Positions 1 to 7,945 of a stretch of DNA of 12,690 bases are shown here, in pieces. The position numbers were made by a program, and so were the translations under genes. The stretch spans positions 1 to 12,690 of the forward strand of contig JACXVH010000038.1 of assembly GCA_014763515.1 (NCBI GenBank), written 5' to 3'. Origin of the DNA: Flavobacteriaceae bacterium (GTDB lineage Bacteria > Bacteroidota > Bacteroidia > Flavobacteriales > Flavobacteriaceae). The notes beneath the pieces are model-generated. The model searched no databases. It was given only the letters and a program-made list of their open reading frames with translations, and was not told the origin of the DNA. The stretch's first letter is position 1. Each line of letters starts with the position of its first letter.

Positions 1-200
1 TAAGCAGTAATCATTTTATCTTTCGATAAATCCATAGCGTGTAAAGCACCCGCTAGAACTGCTTCTTGACCATTATATAAGTGAAGAAATCCTCTTACTT
101 TTTGTTGGATATATAATGCAGCCAACTTGTCCTCGAATTTTCTCCAAAACTGCATTTCTTCATACCACTTTAGGTATACTTCTTTTGTGATTGGTTTCAT
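1..200 (-). CDS. pdhA: Pyruvate dehydrogenase E1 alpha subunit, N-terminal part (runs off window)
   Basis: The first 66 codons of a minus-strand gene are visible; the rest lies beyond position 1. The product starts MKPITKEVYLKWYEEMQFWR and continues with a segment containing KFEDKLAALYIQQKVRGFLH and YNGQEAVLAGAL. This is the N-terminus of the thiamine-diphosphate-dependent E1 alpha subunit, where the R-K-FE and GFxHLYxGQEA blocks are family hallmarks. In the pyruvate dehydrogenase complex this cytoplasmic subunit works with E1 beta to decarboxylate pyruvate and pass the acetyl group to E2. The ATG at 198-200 begins the conserved region and no better start lies upstream. The gene follows cdd on the same strand, but a hairpin and a candidate promoter between them suggest separate transcription. 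Assignment to pyruvate rather than a branched-chain 2-oxoacid rests on the GFLHLYNGQEA wording. Confidence 0.88.
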   Translation of the reverse strand, partial: MKPITKEVYLKWYEEMQFWRKFEDKLAALYIQQKVRGFLHLYNGQEAVLAGALHAMDLSKDKMITA

Positions 201-249
201 GTTTAGTTTGTTTTTTAAAATTTTTTTTTTGCAAAAAAATTATAATTAG

Positions 250-257
250 CAAAAATA
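250..257 (-). promoter_or_regulatory. Candidate pdhA promoter (-7 element)
   Basis: Read on the minus strand, 257-250 is TATTTTTG, an exact match to the Bacteroidota -7 consensus TAnnTTTG. It lies about 50 bases upstream of the pdhA start. No perfect TTG -33 element is found at the usual 17-20 base spacing; the nearest is a TTC (277-275) with a 17-base spacer. The site is therefore plausible but not strong. Confidence 0.42.
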
Positions 258-265
258 CTACTTCA

Positions 266-299
266 AAAAATATTGAAAAAATTAATCTTCAATATTTTT
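266..299 (-). terminator. Perfect 12-bp inverted repeat between cdd and pdhA, possible terminator
   Basis: AAAAATATTGAA at 266-277 and TTCAATATTTTT at 288-299 are perfect inverted repeats around a 10-base loop. On the minus strand the hairpin comes 42 bases after the cdd stop, and its 3' arm ends in a run of six T. It sits just upstream of the candidate pdhA promoter, so it could end cdd transcripts. The stem is almost all A-T and thus weak; a protein-binding operator is an alternative. Confidence 0.45.
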
Positions 300-341
300 C
301 CTGCTTTTTGTTAATTTTTATCAATTTTATCAACGAAATCG

Positions 342-824
342 TTATAGATAATTCTTGTCGAACAGTAACGGCAATAAATTCCTCAATGAATCACTCTTAT
401 ATACCTCTCCTGTGCCTCCCATAAAATAAATTTCTATTGGAGTTTCTTGTTTAATTTCATACTCTGCGATAGCTTGCCTACAAGCTCCACAAGGTGGAAT
501 TGGTTTTGCTAATAATTGATCTTCAGGTGAGGCAGAAATAAACAATTTTTTAAATCCAACATTTGGATAATTTGCACCTGCGTAAAAAATCGTAACACGC
601 TCTGCACATAAACCTGAGGGATAGGCTGCATTTTCTTGATTTGAACCTACCACAACTTCATCATTTTCTAGTAATAAAGCAGCCCCTACCTTAAATCTTG
701 AGTAAGGTGCATAAGCTTGCTCTCTTGCCGAAATGGCTTTTTTCATTAATTCTTTTTCAACCTCATTAAGTTCATCAATAGAACTATAAACGGTAAAATT
801 TGCATTAACAGAAATTTGCTTCAT
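342..824 (-). CDS. cdd: Cytidine deaminase
   Basis: A 160-residue cytoplasmic enzyme of pyrimidine salvage that hydrolyses cytidine or deoxycytidine to uridine or deoxyuridine. The zinc site of the small tetrameric family is complete: Cys73-Ala-Glu75 in PSGLCAERV, where Glu is the proton shuttle, and Cys112/Cys115 in PCGACRQ. The N-terminal substrate block AYAPYSRFKVGAALL and the NAAYPSG segment are also present. The start was set at the ATG at 822-824. An in-frame TTG at 843-845 would give seven more residues but lies inside the porV terminator hairpin, so it is unlikely. The length is slightly above that of Bacillus Cdd (136) because of a short N-terminal extension, which is usual in Flavobacteriia. 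The ATG follows the terminator T-tract by only six bases, so either terminator read-through or a very short leader must supply its mRNA. Confidence 0.93.
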   Translation of the reverse strand: MKQISVNANFTVYSSIDELNEVEKELMKKAISAREQAYAPYSRFKVGAALLLENDEVVVGSNQENAAYPSGLCAERVTIFYAGANYPNVGFKKLFISASPEDQLLAKPIPPCGACRQAIAEYEIKQETPIEIYFMGGTGEVYKSDSLRNLLPLLFDKNYL

Positions 825-832
825 ATTTAAGG

Positions 833-864
833 AAAAAAAATCCAAATTCTAAAGAATTTGGATT
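833..864 (-). terminator. Rho-independent terminator of porV
   Basis: On the minus strand AATCCAAATTC (864-854), a four-base loop TTTA, and GAATTTGGATT (849-839) form a perfect 11-bp stem. It runs straight into eight T residues (840-833). It begins 20 bases after the porV stop codon. The T-tract ends only eight bases before the cdd ATG. Confidence 0.85.
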
Positions 865-883
865 CAGTTAAAGTTATACTTTT

Positions 884-2095
884 TTATAATTCATCGTAAT
901 CATCACCAAAGTTAAATGTAAGAGAAAAACGCAATGTGTTTTCCAATGGATTTCTAACTTTCGATGCAGAGAACAAATAAGAAACATCTACTTTTATAAT
1001 ATTATATTTAAATCCTGCTCCTAAAGTAAAAAATTTACGAGCTCCTTTTTGTTCGCTTTCATGAAAATAACCCGTTCTTAATGCAAATGAATCTTGGTAC
1101 CAATATTCTGCTCCTAAAGCCCATGTTACTTCTTTTAATTCTTCTGAAAAACCTCCTGGAGCATCGCTAAATGAATTAAACATTCCACTTACCCAACCTG
1201 TTTTTCTGTAATCTATAACAGCTTGACCGTAAGCAAGAGTTGCCGCATCTTCTTCAGCTTGATCTATTTGTCCATTCTCATTACTATCTACCGGCTGAAC
1301 TTTGGCCGGTGGTGTTGGCACCATAAGTTTGGTAACTTCTCCTGTTACACAAACTTTATTATATTCATCTAAAATAAAATCAAAACCAGCGCCTAAACGT
1401 AAATTAGCAGGCAAAAAGTTTGCGTTTTCATCTAATTTATCTTTATTGTAGTTGATTTTTGGCCCCATGTTTTGCAGATTAATACCTGCTCTCCAACGAC
1501 CATTAAAATCGCTGTATGCAATTTCCTCAGATTGATAATATGCCGCTACATCTACAGCAAAACTTGATGCCGCAGAAGCGTCATTTGTTCCGTCGTTAAT
1601 TTGCAAATTAGAACGTATATATCGAGCACCTACTCCCATTGAAAATTGATCACTTAATTTTAGTGAATATGAACCATCAACTGCAAATTCATTTGGATTT
1701 ACATTCGTAGTTGGATTTCCATTAGAATCAGTTAATTGAATATCTCCTAAACCAAAATATCTAAAACCCGCTGCAAAAGCACTTCGTTCATTTAATCTAT
1801 TATAATAAGTTAACTGTGCCAATTTAATGTCATTTGCAATTGATGCCAAATATGGGGTATAACTTACAGAAAAACCTTGTTCTTTTAAAGAGAATGCATA
1901 TTTAGCAGGATTGTATTGTTGAGAAAAAGCATCGGCAGATGTTGCTACTCCCATTTCTCCCATACCTGCTGAACGAGCATCGGCAGCAATTAATAAGAAC
2001 GGCACACCAGTAGTTACTACTCTTCTATCTGCATCTTGAGCTTTTAACAACTGAACTGAAACAATTAGAGTTAAAAAAAACGCTATTTTTTTCAT
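884..2095 (-). CDS. porV: PorV, T9SS outer-membrane shuttle protein (LptO)
   Basis: A 403-residue outer-membrane beta-barrel of the FadL-like family. In the type IX secretion system PorV collects cargo leaving the SprA/Sov translocon by its C-terminal domain and delivers it to the PorU sortase. A signal peptide (MKKIAFFLTLIVSVQLLKA, residues 1-19) is followed by the PorV signature around residues 25-65: GVPFLLIAADARSAGMGEMG, then SADAFSQQYNPAKYAF. The rest alternates short polar turns and amphipathic strands, ending in the barrel-type sequence LRFSLTFNFGDDYDEL. An Asp-rich loop near residues 268-285 (DSNENGQIDQAEED) resembles a calcium-binding turn. The length matches Flavobacterium homologues. 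The gene lies 37 bases downstream of porU on the same strand, with its own strong promoter and terminator. Confidence 0.95.
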   Translation of the reverse strand: MKKIAFFLTLIVSVQLLKAQDADRRVVTTGVPFLLIAADARSAGMGEMGVATSADAFSQQYNPAKYAFSLKEQGFSVSYTPYLASIANDIKLAQLTYYNRLNERSAFAAGFRYFGLGDIQLTDSNGNPTTNVNPNEFAVDGSYSLKLSDQFSMGVGARYIRSNLQINDGTNDASAASSFAVDVAAYYQSEEIAYSDFNGRWRAGINLQNMGPKINYNKDKLDENANFLPANLRLGAGFDFILDEYNKVCVTGEVTKLMVPTPPAKVQPVDSNENGQIDQAEEDAATLAYGQAVIDYRKTGWVSGMFNSFSDAPGGFSEELKEVTWALGAEYWYQDSFALRTGYFHESEQKGARKFFTLGAGFKYNIIKVDVSYLFSASKVRNPLENTLRFSLTFNFGDDYDEL

Positions 2096-2116
2096 TATAA
2101 AAAATTATTAAGTTGA

Positions 2117-2146
2117 CAAATATACTATTTTATTATAGGATTACAA
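2117..2146 (-). promoter_or_regulatory. porV promoter, TTG-N19-TATATTTG
   Basis: On the minus strand TTG at 2146-2144, a 19-base spacer, and TATATTTG at 2124-2117 match the Bacteroidota -33/-7 consensus exactly. The -33 element lies inside the last codons of porU. Transcription would begin near 2110, leaving a leader of about 15 bases before the porV ATG. The same layout with the same -7 octamer occurs upstream of the tRNA-Val gene. Confidence 0.75.
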
Positions 2147-5100
2147 GTTTCTCATGTTTTTCTACTTTTTTACCTGTTAATGTAGAACGAACTGTTAATT
2201 TATAGACATAAACACCTTTACCTATTCTATCTCCAAAATCATCTCGACCATCCCAAGTTACTTCACGCGATAGAAAACCTTCAGTGGTTATTTGTTGATT
2301 TATAGTTTTTACCACTTTACCTGTTATTGTAAAAATTTGAACTTGAACATCAAGCGGTTCAAACGGCATATTATGAGTGAACCAAAATTCTGTATATGTA
2401 GAAAAAGGATTAGGATAATTTAAAACTTTATCAATTCTTAATCCATCGTTTGAACAAATAGCATTAAACTGAATTTCCAATGTGATTAAATTATTATAAA
2501 CATCCCAGGCTTTAAACAAAATGGTATGTATTCCTGGCTCTAAATCTCGTAATGGAAAACGAACATAACCTCGAGTAAAATCATCTAATTCTGTTTCGTA
2601 ATAATCGTTTAGTATGTAAGGATTTGTTTCGTCTCCATCTAAAATTGCCACAATATCGTGTCCAATTCCACTTGCTGTATTAATTCCACTTTCATCAAAT
2701 AAATGTGCTAATAATATTGGAGAACAATTTGTAACACCACCACTTACAAAACTTTCATCATTCATATACAATTGAACTGTTGGCGGTGTATTATCTACTG
2801 GAGCATTCGTATTCACTCCGCCCACTTGAATATCTAAATTATATCCTGTTTGATCTTCTAATAAAGGTGAATTGCGTTTTGCATAAAAACTAACCTTACC
2901 ATTTCCGACAGGGATTCTAATATCTTGAGGTACAATAAAGTTAAATTCAAAATTACCGTTTGTAACCGAAGCATTACCTCTAACAACTGTTTCTCCTAAA
3001 GTTACAAAATTCATAATGATTACTTGCCCTGAACCATTAGTAGCCCCGTTGTTACCTAATGTAGATCGATTAATGTCTTTATCAAAAACTTGAATTGCAA
3101 CATCTCCATTGTAATTAGAAATTAAAACATCGTTTTCATCTACAATTTGTCCTTCGATTTTCATTGGTTGTAAAGCTTGAAAAACTGGCATACTTTGATT
3201 TACAGGAACATCATTAACTTCAGTTAGTACAACTTTAGGCTTTGGAATAGCCAAATGCAAAGCTGGATCACCAATATAAGCGACTACCCTTCTATCTGAA
3301 GATGGTGTTAATAATTTTGCTCTACGAACTGCTTCTGCAACTGTTGGATATTTAGTTTCACCATATGCGTAAATTCGCTCGGTAATTAAACCACTCATTA
3401 ATATTCCTGTTGTAACAGAGATTTCTCTATTTGTTGCTACCAAACTTATCCCTCCACCTTTTGTGTTTAGATAAGCATATTCTCCACCAGATATTCTACT
3501 AGGATCATCAAATCTTGTGAAATCACAAGTTACTAAGACAATCAATGGATATCTATATTTGTTATTTAAGTTTTGAGCTTCTAACCTTTCAAACAATCTC
3601 TCTCTTGCTAGGAATTCTTCGTTTCCGTGACCTAAATAATTGGCCACTAAAACTCCTTTTTCAATATTATTAATAAAGTCATTTTTTGCATCTGGATAGC
3701 GTTCTCCACCAGCACTTACCTGTTGTATGTAGGAATCGGTATGAATTTTAATAACATTTACAAAAGGTCTTTCTTGTGTTAATTCATCTGCAACATCATC
3801 AATTTGAAATTGCAAATTAGCATCTGTTGCATCATCGGCATCATCAGAATAAATCAAATAAGAATTTCGCCATCTACCATATGAATTTTCATCATAATAC
3901 TCAAAAACTTTATTCACCATCTCATCAGCTTGTTGAGTTGACGAAACAACCATTCTTCCTACAGCAATATCTAGTCCATCAAAACCACTTGTCATGGTTC
4001 CTTCAGAATCATCCATTAAGACAAAAAAATCATCCGAAACAAAACTACCCGACATCGAAAAAGCAGGTGACAAAGCATGAAAAATTGGAACTATATTTGT
4101 ATTGTTTGAAACTCTATCTTTAAAATCATAAGAAGCATCTCCAAACATGTTAATATACTTCACTCTTTTATCAGGACTTGATGCATTCCAATACACATAT
4201 TTGATAAAATTTCTAATAGCAGCAACATCTTGATTACCTGAAGAAAATTCGTTATAGATTTCTTCTAACTTTACCACTTTGACATTTAAACCGGCATTAG
4301 TTCTATGAAAATTTGCTAATTTTTCGGCTTGATTTACTAAAAAACTTGGTGTGATTATCAAATAATCAATATCCTGAAATGCCCCTTGGTTATTTTGAAA
4401 AATGGTTCCTTTTAAATTTTGATTTACAATTTTAGAATTATTTTCTTTTAAAGGTGTATAATAATCAGAATTATCTACTGCAACGTATCTTCCATTGAAA
4501 CCTAGACTTACTTTAAATGAATAATTAGCACCCGAAACCGTATATTTCTTTGCATTATAAATATCGGTAACATCCCAAACTTCTGAAATACCAGAAGCAT
4601 TAGAAATTTGATATTCTCCTACACCAATTGAAGTAGCTTGTTGCGAATTATAGAATATAAATTGACTCCCATAACCTCTTAAATTATTAGTCGTTCTTAA
4701 TTTTAGATAATTTAAATACCCATTTGAAGTTGGAACACCTCCATTGTTATATTTAAGTGTAACTTGAACTTCTGTGTTGCTCGAATTAACTGTAAATGAC
4801 CTTGTGCTCTCTAAAGTTATTAAACCTTGCGATGGTAAAACTGGAAAATTTGAACTACCTATATTTTGACCATTAACACTATATTGAAAATCAGTACTGG
4901 TTAAAGACTTTGAAGCGGTATTAACTTCTAATTGCAATGAAGAAGTAATATCTAAATTAGGAAAATTAAAATTAAACGTTTGTTCATCATTTACATTGAA
5001 CTGCTCTCCAAACCATTTTCTACTTATTTTAGCAATATTAACCAAATCTTGCTCATGGTATTGTTCAGAATTATATTTTGTAAAAACAACATCTGGAGTT

Positions 5101-5975
5101 GCATTCGGCTCAGTTGCTTGTTCCATTCTTTTCCCTACACCAGAATTTGCCGTTACATAATAATATGTTTTATCGGTGTACAAATTTAAACTCGTTAAAT
5201 TTTCTTGACTCCAATTATCAACGCCTTCAGCATAAAATAAAATATAATCGCCGTCATCAAAAGAACCGTCTTCTTCACCAATGAATGAAATTGCATTTTC
5301 TATTAAATCAATAGGATAGGAAACACTATTTAATAAAGGCAACATTCTTCCACCGTTACCATAAATTTTAATAGTTCGTGGGTCTACATTAACATTTAAA
5401 CCTAAACTTTGGAGAAAAGATTTTGATAATTTATAAACTCCTGATTTTTCAATATAAAAACGATACCAATCTCCAGTTGCTAAAACCGAATTCTGAACAG
5501 CAAAAACGTTTTGAGATTGACTAATGTTTCTTAAACCAGTTGTTTCATTATAATTGTAACTTATTTTTTTTACACGTTTAATAGAATTACCTTTCTTAAT
5601 ATAAGGTGAAAACGAAAATAAACAATAATGTTCTCCTCTAGCATTTGCATATTCTAATTTTGCATTGATTGTTGATTTTATTTCTCTTATATCTAAATCA
5701 TAAACTTCAATAGTGTTGACAGATTCATATTCAACTGAAATAATTTTTAAAGAATTTTCATCAATTTTAGAATTTGATTTAAAAACCTCTTTAATATATA
5801 TTGCTTTTTTATCTAAATTTACATCAGTATAATTACCTCCATAAGGATATTTAAAATAAACGCCTTCTGTAATTTCATGCGATCTAAAACCACTCCAATC
5901 CAAAGCAATTTCTCTTCTATTTTGTGACCACAGAAAAGAACTTAAAAAAAGTAAGAGTAAAAATTCCTTTTTCAT
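2133..5975 (-). CDS. porU: PorU, T9SS C-terminal-signal peptidase (sortase, peptidase family C25)
   Basis: A 1280-residue gingipain-like cysteine peptidase held at the cell surface with PorV. It removes the C-terminal signal of T9SS cargo and, in Porphyromonas, transfers the cargo to A-LPS. A signal peptide is visible (MKKEFLLLLFLSSFLWSQ). A beta-rich N-terminal half is followed by the C25 domain, roughly residues 535-900. Its dyad is His783 in NYLGHGNEEF and Cys817 in VTCDFTRFDDP; this spacing is like that of gingipains. After Ig-like segments (about 915-1180) the protein ends with a T9SS-type C-terminal domain, beginning near KVLNYPNPFSTYTEFWF and ending in GKGVYVYKLTV and KLVIL. PorU is unusual among such proteins in keeping its domain. 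The length agrees with F. johnsoniae PorU. It is transcribed away from gldJ and toward porV; I see no convincing promoter directly upstream. Confidence 0.95.
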   Translation of the reverse strand: MKKEFLLLLFLSSFLWSQNRREIALDWSGFRSHEITEGVYFKYPYGGNYTDVNLDKKAIYIKEVFKSNSKIDENSLKIISVEYESVNTIEVYDLDIREIKSTINAKLEYANARGEHYCLFSFSPYIKKGNSIKRVKKISYNYNETTGLRNISQSQNVFAVQNSVLATGDWYRFYIEKSGVYKLSKSFLQSLGLNVNVDPRTIKIYGNGGRMLPLLNSVSYPIDLIENAISFIGEEDGSFDDGDYILFYAEGVDNWSQENLTSLNLYTDKTYYYVTANSGVGKRMEQATEPNATPDVVFTKYNSEQYHEQDLVNIAKISRKWFGEQFNVNDEQTFNFNFPNLDITSSLQLEVNTASKSLTSTDFQYSVNGQNIGSSNFPVLPSQGLITLESTRSFTVNSSNTEVQVTLKYNNGGVPTSNGYLNYLKLRTTNNLRGYGSQFIFYNSQQATSIGVGEYQISNASGISEVWDVTDIYNAKKYTVSGANYSFKVSLGFNGRYVAVDNSDYYTPLKENNSKIVNQNLKGTIFQNNQGAFQDIDYLIITPSFLVNQAEKLANFHRTNAGLNVKVVKLEEIYNEFSSGNQDVAAIRNFIKYVYWNASSPDKRVKYINMFGDASYDFKDRVSNNTNIVPIFHALSPAFSMSGSFVSDDFFVLMDDSEGTMTSGFDGLDIAVGRMVVSSTQQADEMVNKVFEYYDENSYGRWRNSYLIYSDDADDATDANLQFQIDDVADELTQERPFVNVIKIHTDSYIQQVSAGGERYPDAKNDFINNIEKGVLVANYLGHGNEEFLARERLFERLEAQNLNNKYRYPLIVLVTCDFTRFDDPSRISGGEYAYLNTKGGGISLVATNREISVTTGILMSGLITERIYAYGETKYPTVAEAVRRAKLLTPSSDRRVVAYIGDPALHLAIPKPKVVLTEVNDVPVNQSMPVFQALQPMKIEGQIVDENDVLISNYNGDVAIQVFDKDINRSTLGNNGATNGSGQVIIMNFVTLGETVVRGNASVTNGNFEFNFIVPQDIRIPVGNGKVSFYAKRNSPLLEDQTGYNLDIQVGGVNTNAPVDNTPPTVQLYMNDESFVSGGVTNCSPILLAHLFDESGINTASGIGHDIVAILDGDETNPYILNDYYETELDDFTRGYVRFPLRDLEPGIHTILFKAWDVYNNLITLEIQFNAICSNDGLRIDKVLNYPNPFSTYTEFWFTHNMPFEPLDVQVQIFTITGKVVKTINQQITTEGFLSREVTWDGRDDFGDRIGKGVYVYKLTVRSTLTGKKVEKHEKLVIL

Positions 5976-6128
5976 ACAGCTATAAAACGTATTTATTTTC
6001 TTAATATTACAAAGAGATAAAAATATTTTCTATTATACTAATTCACAAACAATAAATACATAATTTACACGTTATTAAAGTGTATTTTAACATAAAATTA
6101 ATTTTTTTTAGATTTTTTTAAATTCATG

Positions 6129-6157
6129 TTGCATTTTAATTCATAATTATTATCTTG
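6129..6157 (+). promoter_or_regulatory. Candidate gldJ promoter
   Basis: TTG at 6129-6131, an 18-base spacer and TTATCTTG at 6150-6157 approximate the Bacteroidota -33/-7 pattern, with two mismatches to TAnnTTTG. The site would start transcription about 20 bases before the gldJ ATG. It lies in the 210-base divergent region 5976-6185, which is very AT-rich and otherwise holds no gene. On the other strand only imperfect -7 matches (for example 6017-6010) are seen for porU. Confidence 0.45.
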
Positions 6158-6185
6158 CACCACTAAAATTATTACCTACTAAAGT

Positions 6186-7883
6186 ATGAAAATTAAGAAA
6201 ATGATGGCTTTAAAGTTGTTATTGGCACTGTCGGTAGCAATAGGTTTATCAAGCTGTAGTAAAGGGTCAAGTTCTAAAGGTGATTCTAAAGCTACTGGCT
6301 GGAAAATTAATGACAAGAACGGTGGTTTTCAATACAACACCAAGTACAAAAAACAAGAAACTCCTCCAGGAATGGTTCCTGTAGAAGGAGGAACATTTAC
6401 AATGGGTAAAGTTGCTGATGATCCAATGCACGATTGGAACAACACACCTACTCAACAACATGTTCAATCATTCTTTATGGATGAAACTGAAGTAACCAAT
6501 TTAATGTATACCGAATACTTATTTTGGGTTAAAACTGTTTTCCCTCCAACAGATGAAAATTATAAAAACATTTACACAGGCGCGATTCCTGATACTTTAG
6601 TTTGGAGAAACCGTTTAGGTTATAACGAAACTATGACAAATAACTATTTAAGACATCCAGCTTATGCAGAATATCCAGTAGTAGGTGTTAATTGGATTCA
6701 AGCAATGGAGTTTTGTAAATGGAGAACGAATCGTGTTAACGAAAATATTTTAGAGAAAAACGGCTACTTGAAAAAAGATGCAAAAATTGATTTTGGAGAA
6801 TCAGTAACTGCAACTTCTACTTTTGATACTGAGACTTATTTAGTAACTCCTAACAAAAGTTATGGCGGAAATGAGGAAATCGTACTTAGAAAAGGCATGA
6901 GTGGAAGAAAAGAAGCTACTGAAGAAGAGAAAAACGTTTACGCTCAAAGAAGCTCTGGATTAATTTTACCAGAATATAGACTTCCTACTGAAGCTGAATG
7001 GGAATATGCTGCCTTGGCTCTTGTTGGTAACAGAGAGTTCAACATATACAAAGGACAAAAGAAATACCCTTGGAGTGGACAATATACACGTTCATCTAAA
7101 CGTCAATATAGAGGTGATCAATTAGCAAACTTTAAACAAGGTAAAGGTGATTACGGCGGGGTTGCTGGATGGTCTGATGACGGCGCTGATATTACTAATA
7201 AAGTTAAATCTTATGCACCAAATGATTTTGGTTTATATGATATGGCTGGTAATGTTGCAGAATGGGTTGCTGATGTTTATAGACCAATTGTTGATGACGA
7301 AGTTAATGACTTTAACTACTTCAGAGGTAACGTTTACATGAAAAATAAAATTGGTGAAGACGGAAGTACTGAATTAGTTACTGCTGACAACATCACTTAT
7401 GATACATTAAGCAACGGAAAAATTATGGCTAGAAATTTCCCTGGTCAAATTGCTCAAATTCCAGTTGACGAAAACGAAACATACTTAAGAACTCAATTCT
7501 CAACTTCTGACAATAGAAACTATAGAGATGGAGATAGAGCTTCTACACGTTACTTCCGTTTTGGTGGTGAAGAAGAAGCTGAAGAAGGAAATAGCGAAAA
7601 ATATGTAATGTATGATGCTCCAAAACACAAAATTCAAGCGGACAGCTTAGGTGAAATGGTTAAAACATACGATAAGTCTGATAAGAGAACAACTTTAGTT
7701 GACGACAATGTAAGAGTTTACAAAGGTGGTTCTTGGAGAGATAGAGCATATTGGTTAGATCCTGCTCAAAGAAGATTTTTCCCTCAAGATATGGCAACTG
7801 ACTACATTGGATTTAGATGTGCAATGTCTAAAGTAGGTCCTAAGTCTAACAAAAAGACTCCTAGAGGAACCCCTAAAAAATAA
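6186..7883 (+). CDS. gldJ: GldJ, gliding motility / T9SS lipoprotein
   Basis: A 565-residue lipoprotein needed for gliding and, by stabilising GldK, for type IX secretion. The N-terminus is a lipoprotein signal with lipobox LSSC (lipidated Cys24). From about residue 62 to 550 it has the formylglycine-generating-enzyme (FGE/SUMF1) fold: MVPVEGGTFTMG, MDETEVTNLMYTEYL, RLPTEAEWEYAAL (about 265), YDMAGNVAEWVADVY (about 350), GGSWRDRAYW (514) and IGFRCAMS. The catalytic cysteine pair of true FGE enzymes is absent: the equivalent segment reads RDRAYWLDPAQRRF. The role is therefore structural, as for GldK. The tail is basic (SNKKTPRGTPKK); in F. johnsoniae the extreme C-terminus separates motility from secretion. 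The length fits the family. It is divergent from porU, the order known in F. johnsoniae. Confidence 0.96.
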   Translation: MKIKKMMALKLLLALSVAIGLSSCSKGSSSKGDSKATGWKINDKNGGFQYNTKYKKQETPPGMVPVEGGTFTMGKVADDPMHDWNNTPTQQHVQSFFMDETEVTNLMYTEYLFWVKTVFPPTDENYKNIYTGAIPDTLVWRNRLGYNETMTNNYLRHPAYAEYPVVGVNWIQAMEFCKWRTNRVNENILEKNGYLKKDAKIDFGESVTATSTFDTETYLVTPNKSYGGNEEIVLRKGMSGRKEATEEEKNVYAQRSSGLILPEYRLPTEAEWEYAALALVGNREFNIYKGQKKYPWSGQYTRSSKRQYRGDQLANFKQGKGDYGGVAGWSDDGADITNKVKSYAPNDFGLYDMAGNVAEWVADVYRPIVDDEVNDFNYFRGNVYMKNKIGEDGSTELVTADNITYDTLSNGKIMARNFPGQIAQIPVDENETYLRTQFSTSDNRNYRDGDRASTRYFRFGGEEEAEEGNSEKYVMYDAPKHKIQADSLGEMVKTYDKSDKRTTLVDDNVRVYKGGSWRDRAYWLDPAQRRFFPQDMATDYIGFRCAMSKVGPKSNKKTPRGTPKK

Positions 7884-7900
7884 TTTTCATACTTCATACA

Positions 7901-7931
7901 AAAAAGCCTTTTCAATTGAAAGGGCTTTTTT
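7901..7931 (+). terminator. Rho-independent terminator of gldJ
   Basis: AAAAAGCCTTTTCAA (7901-7915) pairs with TTGAAAGGGCTTTTT (7916-7930) apart from one G-U position, giving a strong stem whose 3' arm is a T-tract. The palindrome CAATTG forms the loop. It starts 17 bases after the gldJ stop and ends 15 bases before the murF start, so murF begins almost on top of it. Confidence 0.85.
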
Positions 7932-7945
7932 ATTATATTCGCCAT

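Noticed and set aside
191..424. Plus-strand open frame of 77 codons across pdhA, the gap and cdd
   Set aside because: It is Phe/Ile/Lys-rich translation of AT-rich DNA overlapping the start of pdhA and the end of cdd; no domain or conserved look.
843..845. Upstream TTG start giving cdd seven more residues
   Set aside because: The codon lies in the stem of the porV terminator; the extra residues are read from the T-tract. The ATG at 824-822 starts the normal protein.
3827..5284. Plus-strand open frames opposite porU (3827-4123, 4980-5189, 5099-5284)
   Set aside because: They are antisense to a continuous 1280-residue PorU and have low-complexity compositions (His/Gln/Asn or Ile/Phe runs).
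6267..6467. Short open frames within gldJ and murF on other frames (6267-6467, 7147-7341, 7802-8017, 8194-8400, 8895-9107)
   Set aside because: All overlap well-supported conserved genes, lack recognisable domains, and have no promoter or start context.
7916..7945. In-frame start at 7916 for murF
   Set aside because: It falls inside the gldJ terminator hairpin, and MurF homology begins only after the ATG at 7946.
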